A model generated the notes under the pieces. The model saw only the letters and a list, made by a program, of their open reading frames with translations. It made no database searches and had not been told where the DNA came from. A DNA stretch of 38,740 nt from NCBI GenBank assembly GCA_023484105.1, contig JAMDBD010000012.1, forward strand, positions 1 to 38,740, given 5' to 3'. Of this stretch, positions 35,234 through 38,740 are shown piece after piece; positions within the stretch are counted from its first letter, which is position 1, and each line of letters opens with the position of its first letter. The position numbers were made by a program, and so were the translations under genes. Source of the stretch: Thermoplasmatota archaeon (GTDB lineage: Archaea; Thermoplasmatota; Thermoplasmata; Thermoplasmatales; Thermoplasmataceae).

Positions 35234-35488
35234 CTTTCCATGATCCCTATAGGATCACACTTCATACAGATAGGTCCTGCCGTTCCTGAAAATTCTCCGA
35301 ATATAGGTCTATGTAGTGATAATCACACTACAACGTACATAAATCTTTGCTCATAAAATCCCGCAAAAATACTGCATCAAACAAGGAATGTAGTGTTAAG
35401 AAAGGGCGAAGTCAGGTTAGAACGCATCAATTAAGATCATCACAACACACCGATTTTCTCTAAGTGAACAGAATAAATGCTAAGATAC
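35234..35488. other. Flank of the insertion element with repeated end-like motifs
   Basis: No open frame supported. Contains tgtagtg (35312-35318) and cactaca (35326-35332), a 7-bp inverted repeat with a 7-base loop, and tgtagtgttaa at 35390-35400. These are probably ends of this or a related element. Confidence 0.4.
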
Positions 35489-36097
35489 TTAAATTGAGGA
35501 TGATATCACCTTAATGGCGTCCAGGAAATACTGTACAGCAAAGGCAGCAACAAGTATTCCGAATATTCTCGTGAGCGCCTTCAGGTTTTTTTCACCCATC
35601 AGCAGAAATATCCTGTCCGCGAAAAGAAAACCAATATAGGTAATGAAAAAGAGTATAACAAGAGAAATGACAGTTATCAGAACGTAGGTTAAACCTCCAC
35701 TTGAAAGTATAATCACAAGAGATATTGAACCAGGCCCTGCAAGTAGTGGTGTGGCAAACGGAACAATGCCTAAGTCATGCTCCATGCTCCCACCAGCAGA
35801 TTTTGGTCTGTCACCCTCTCTGACCATCTGTATACCCATTATGAGCAGGATTGTGCCTCCTGCGATCTCAAGTGCCTGAATTGATATGCCTAATATATAC
35901 AGCACATAGGATCCTGCCACTGTGAACAGCAACAATATCAGGAACCCATAAGAAACAGCATCATTTACAATTGTCTTTCTCATCTCAGTCGATACAGAAG
36001 ATGTCATTGAGATGAATACAACAAGAACACCAAAGGGATCTATCACCACGAAAAGTGGAATGAACACCTTGATGAACTCAAGTATAAAGGAAGACAT
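35489..36097 (-). CDS. MarC-family integral membrane protein (UPF0056)
   Basis: Six membrane helices with the family marks FVVIDPFGVLVVFISMTSS near the start, FATPLLAGPGSISLVIIL in the middle, and a final AVQYFLDAI. Length is 202 aa, typical. MarC proteins are described as neutral amino-acid or small-molecule transporters in some systems, but no single substrate is established. ATG at 36097. Separated from its minus-strand neighbour by 39 bases, so the two may be cotranscribed. Confidence 0.9.
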   Translation of the reverse strand: MSSFILEFIKVFIPLFVVIDPFGVLVVFISMTSSVSTEMRKTIVNDAVSYGFLILLLFTVAGSYVLYILGISIQALEIAGGTILLIMGIQMVREGDRPKSAGGSMEHDLGIVPFATPLLAGPGSISLVIILSSGGLTYVLITVISLVILFFITYIGFLFADRIFLLMGEKNLKALTRIFGILVAAFAVQYFLDAIKVISSSI

Positions 36098-36136
36098 GGC
36101 ACCATATTGAGATCCCTCAATATTACCTTGCCGTAT

Positions 36137-37048
36137 TTATCCGTGGAACTGGGCAAGTATCCATTTTCTGTTGGAATCCATGAATTTCTTAATTTCTGTG
36201 ACACTGAATCCGAGTGAAAAGGCTACAGCCCCCTCTATTTCTTCTGTTCTAACTCCGGCAATTGCAGGGCCTGAGCCTGTCAATGAAAGAATCGGAGAAC
36301 CATCCACTGTTCTCCCTGCACGTTTAAGCATGTTACCGCCACTCCTCAGTTTGTAGCCAAGAAATTCAATATCGGAGAATCGGTCCCAGAGATCCAAGGT
36401 GACAGCCCTCTCAAAGCAACCTTCCTGGAAGATTGAGTATCTGTGAACTGTTCTGCCTTTGTCATGAAACACTCCGGTCGAGTTGCCTTGAAGATAATTA
36501 CTGCCGATGGTAATGCCGGAGTACAAAGAATCCCAGCTGAGTCTGGCAATCCTCATGTCTTCAAACCACTCTCCCGTGTGTCCGGAAGCATGAAAACCAA
36601 GCCTGTGAAACCTGCACTCAGGCTCGCTAATGTGCAAATCACCCACTCTGCGTAATGACGACATAAACCTCTTAATTCCCTTATCCTCCCCGGTGAAAAA
36701 TTCAACCTCAAGACATGTACCGTTTATGAATGCTGTTGCTGATGTCATCCCCTTGTAGTCCCTGCCATAAAAGAAATCAGGGTTGCCGGAAATCACGTGT
36801 ACTTCAGAATACGAATCAACAAGGGATGACATCATATTCTTGGGGAATCCATAGTAAAACCAGTCAAGAAAAAATTCCTTCACCCTGCCGGAAACCTCTC
36901 CAGAGAATTCAAATCTGAGAGTTGGCCATTTTGAATCATCGTGTCTTACGGATAAGTTACTGATAATATACTGAGAGGAAGGAAGAAACTGCTGGAACCC
37001 TAGATAGGGAGAGGGAAGATCATTCACTCCGCGAAGTTGTGTGATCAC
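36137..37048 (-). CDS. Uncharacterised protein with a GHMP-like Gly-rich C-terminal motif
   Basis: A 303-aa soluble protein with a GTG start at 37048. I do not recognise a family. The only hint is LSLTGSGPAIAGVRTEEIEG (about 254-273), which resembles the third motif of GHMP kinases and decarboxylases; however the usual ATP-binding motif (PxxxGLGSSSA) is absent, and the middle contains Ser/His-rich segments such as GFHASGHTGEWFEDMRIARLS. It might be a diverged GHMP-fold enzyme such as a mevalonate-pathway decarboxylase relative (Thermoplasmatales have unusual ones), but this is a guess. It precedes the MarC-like gene on the same strand. Confidence 0.7.
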   Translation of the reverse strand: MITQLRGVNDLPSPYLGFQQFLPSSQYIISNLSVRHDDSKWPTLRFEFSGEVSGRVKEFFLDWFYYGFPKNMMSSLVDSYSEVHVISGNPDFFYGRDYKGMTSATAFINGTCLEVEFFTGEDKGIKRFMSSLRRVGDLHISEPECRFHRLGFHASGHTGEWFEDMRIARLSWDSLYSGITIGSNYLQGNSTGVFHDKGRTVHRYSIFQEGCFERAVTLDLWDRFSDIEFLGYKLRSGGNMLKRAGRTVDGSPILSLTGSGPAIAGVRTEEIEGAVAFSLGFSVTEIKKFMDSNRKWILAQFHG

Positions 37049-37243
37049 AGGGAGTTATCATCAGGACAAATAAACACTTATGTGCATTATAAATTCAGGC
37101 ATTCATCTATCTAAAAACGCCTTGACTTTTACTATATTAACCGTTCCGTCATGGAAAACGATTTCATCACAAGGCTATCGGGAATGTTCTGGGGTTCATT
37201 TATTCATGATTGATATGTGATCTTTATTCGTACTTCTTACTGA

Positions 37244-37256
37244 AAAATATTTAATA
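37244..37256 (+). promoter_or_regulatory. TATA box of the beta-helix protein gene
   Basis: The stretch aaaatatttaata is centred about 27 bases upstream of ATG 37277, fitting a leaderless mRNA. Confidence 0.5.
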
Positions 37257-37276
37257 AAATTGTTATTCCCAATGAA

Positions 37277-38413
37277 ATGGCAACAAAAAATAACGCACTG
37301 ATAATAGTTGCAGTTGTTGTAGTTTTTGTTGCCGGGCTTCTTGGCGGATATTACATAGGGTTGAACCATCCGTCCTCTAAGCCCGCACAAAGCTACGCAT
37401 CTGGTAAAATAGGAATAGGAGAAATGACGGCAAAGGTGATTGCAAAGAGTAATGAACTGATAACTGGAAACATTAATGCAAGCGGATACACCGTTGGAGT
37501 ATACATTGGACCCGGTGTGACAAATGTTACAGTTACAGATGCCAATATTTCGAATGCCAACTCTGAAGGAATACTCGTTCTGGAAACCTCAGATATATCT
37601 ATTACCAGCAATTACCTGACAAACAACGGATTAAATCCAAACGGCGATGGTGCAATTATAGGAACGATCGGTTTGTATGGTACTAGCAATTCAACAGTTG
37701 CATTCAACAATATTGTAAAAAACAATGTGAGTGGGATAGTTGTTGCTTCTGAGTCACCGGTGGTTCCAGATGGAATATCTTCAAAAGTGAAACCAATGAA
37801 CAGCACAGGTGTGATCCTCAATGGAAATATTGTAGAGGAGGATGCCGGAGGTTGCGGAATAGTTGTGGTAGCATGGGGGCCTCTAATGACAATTACAGAT
37901 GCTTTAGTTATGGATAACTACGTTACAGGGTCGACCTTTGGACAGCATGGGCCTACCGGACCATATGTTGGAACAATAGTGGTTGCTGCCGATTTCCCAT
38001 TTTCCCAGGCAGACAATAACACTATAATGGGAAATACCGTGATAGGCGGTCTTGAAGATGGAATAATAATCAACAATCAGGCATCGGGTGCAAAAGATCT
38101 GCACAACAGCATAATAAACAATTATGTGAGCAATGCAGCATTCCAAAGGCTAAACCTGCCACCTTTTGATAATGCAACGGACATGAATCTCGCAAACGAA
38201 ACAAATGGTATAGCAGTATATTCGAACTGGATTCCTCAGAACAACAATCCTCCACCGGAAGTCAACTTTACAGTTATAATCGGCAACGAAATCGTCGATG
38301 AACAAATCGGCATATGGCTTGCTAATGCAGGAATGTACAGTGTTTTCAACAACTCATTTGTTTCAGTTCAGACAAATATGATATCACACAATGGGGAAAG
38401 CACAACCACCTGA
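37277..38413 (+). CDS. Membrane-anchored right-handed beta-helix (NosD-like) protein
   Basis: N-terminal hydrophobic anchor (about 7-28, ALIIVAVVVVFVAGLLGGYY) followed by a long external domain of short repeats such as ISNANSEGILVLETSDISIT and NNIVKNNVSGIVVA, each with the N-x-I/V-x-N-N pattern of parallel beta-helix proteins. About nine coils can be counted by eye. Many Asn residues stack as in pectate-lyase-like or NosD-like folds. No catalytic triad is apparent, so it may bind or modify surface glycans, or act structurally. The 378-aa length leaves no C-terminal anchor. ATG 37277 lies at leaderless spacing from its TATA box. Confidence 0.8.
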   Translation: MATKNNALIIVAVVVVFVAGLLGGYYIGLNHPSSKPAQSYASGKIGIGEMTAKVIAKSNELITGNINASGYTVGVYIGPGVTNVTVTDANISNANSEGILVLETSDISITSNYLTNNGLNPNGDGAIIGTIGLYGTSNSTVAFNNIVKNNVSGIVVASESPVVPDGISSKVKPMNSTGVILNGNIVEEDAGGCGIVVVAWGPLMTITDALVMDNYVTGSTFGQHGPTGPYVGTIVVAADFPFSQADNNTIMGNTVIGGLEDGIIINNQASGAKDLHNSIINNYVSNAAFQRLNLPPFDNATDMNLANETNGIAVYSNWIPQNNNPPPEVNFTVIIGNEIVDEQIGIWLANAGMYSVFNNSFVSVQTNMISHNGESTTT

Positions 38414-38662
38414 AAACAATAAAGTAATTTTTTCTTAATCTTATCATTTTTTGAAGCAAATCTTTTTCGATAACTTCGGTATTAAACACTTTGACAGTTT
38501 TTTGAATCAATCATAAATGCATATGTCCACTCAAACATATTGGATACATGATCAGGCAAATTGCGAAGAGTATAGTTAAAAACGCAACAACTACCTGAAG
38601 TTATTAAGATAAGCGATAGTGTACATGATTTGCTGTAATTTCGAAAAGATCCTGTACATTCC
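38414..38662. other. Intergenic region between the beta-helix gene and a transposase tail
   Basis: Starts with T-rich runs (aattttttctt at about 38426-38436 and cattttttg at about 38446), probable terminators of the beta-helix gene. No gene supported. Confidence 0.4.
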
Positions 38663-38740
38663 CTAATTCTCCTCCATGTTCATATATCTTCTCCCTGTTA
38701 TCCATTCCTCATTTATGTCCATCATTATTGTCACAACAAG
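38663..38740 (-). CDS. C-terminal end of a probable IS256/Mutator-type transposase (cut by window edge)
   Basis: The last 25 codons before a TAG at 38663 read LVVTIMMDINEEWITGRRYM, then NMEEN. The ending M-x-I-N-E-E-W-I-T-G-R-R-Y-M is what I recall from the C-termini of archaeal Mutator/IS256-type transposases. The rest lies outside the window, so family assignment rests on this short tail. Confidence 0.5.
   Translation of the reverse strand, partial: LVVTIMMDINEEWITGRRYMNMEEN

Larger units (their letters stand above)
33807..35322 (-). mobile_element. Degenerate IS4-superfamily (IS1634-like) insertion sequence
   Basis: About 1.5 kb containing a transposase broken in two frames. Candidate terminal inverted repeats: ttatcactaca on the plus strand at 33807-33817 and its exact reverse complement tgtagtgataa at 35312-35322. 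A related tgtagtgttaa occurs at 35390-35400. The left repeat contains the transposase stop. No clear target-site duplication was found, so the exact borders are tentative. The transposase has lost catalytic residues, making the element non-autonomous. Confidence 0.7.

Overview
The window looks like chromosomal DNA from a Thermoplasmatales-type archaeon (Thermoplasma/Ferroplasma/Cuniculiplasma relatives). Evidence: archaeal-only genes (RtcB, SRP RNA of archaeal form, archaeal RibL/RibC, MptA-type GTP cyclohydrolase, prefoldin beta, Pcc1, Tsr3, DtdA, archaeal S12/S7), a GHMP-type shikimate kinase, AGA/AGG-rich arginine usage, and many genes whose start codon lies about 25-30 bases after a TATA-like box, as expected for leaderless archaeal mRNAs. 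Genus or species cannot be fixed from sequence reading alone.

Layout. 1-458: two small minus-strand genes (a truncated winged-helix regulator and a 67-aa protein). 529-2978: rtcB and an amidohydrolase. 3027-5960: a 977-aa membrane-anchored surface protein. 6077-11705 (minus): aroB-aroE-aroK-aroA-argS, much of the shikimate pathway plus arginyl-tRNA synthetase. 11736-13607: GH15 glucoamylase/trehalase. 13601-16523 (minus): small membrane protein and valS. 16670-21476 (plus): a helical protein with dtdA, then a promoter and a tightly overlapped trio (threonine-synthase-like PLP enzyme, DUF1611 P-loop protein, MurL-like PP-loop ATPase). 21452-26511 (minus): tsr3 and cobQ, then a BtuFCD-like uptake system, with a tiny plus-strand membrane protein between. 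26624-28079 (plus): SRP RNA running into an HD phosphohydrolase. 28060-28533 (minus): GNAT. 28628-30627 (plus): the riboflavin operon ribB-ribL-ribC-ribH, preceded by an 18-bp perfect palindrome. 30619-32036 (minus): pcc1-pfdB-mptA. 32089: tRNA-Arg(UCU). 32412-33403: rps12-rps7. 33807-35322: a dead IS4-superfamily element. 35489-37048 (minus): MarC-like protein and an unknown protein. 37277-38413: an anchored beta-helix protein. 38663-end: the tail of a probable second transposase.

Most notable points: (i) a candidate uncharacterised D-amino-acid/peptide-epimerising system, because dtdA, DUF1611 (DgcN family) and a MurL-like ATPase sit together with a PLP enzyme; (ii) ribC appears to use a CTG start overlapping the ribL stop as CTGA, with a perfect Shine-Dalgarno; (iii) a palindromic candidate operator for the riboflavin operon; (iv) the SRP RNA gene abuts an HD-hydrolase gene that has no promoter of its own; (v) five of six convergent host gene pairs overlap tail to tail; (vi) the IS transposase has lost both a catalytic Asp and the reading frame inside its YREK motif.
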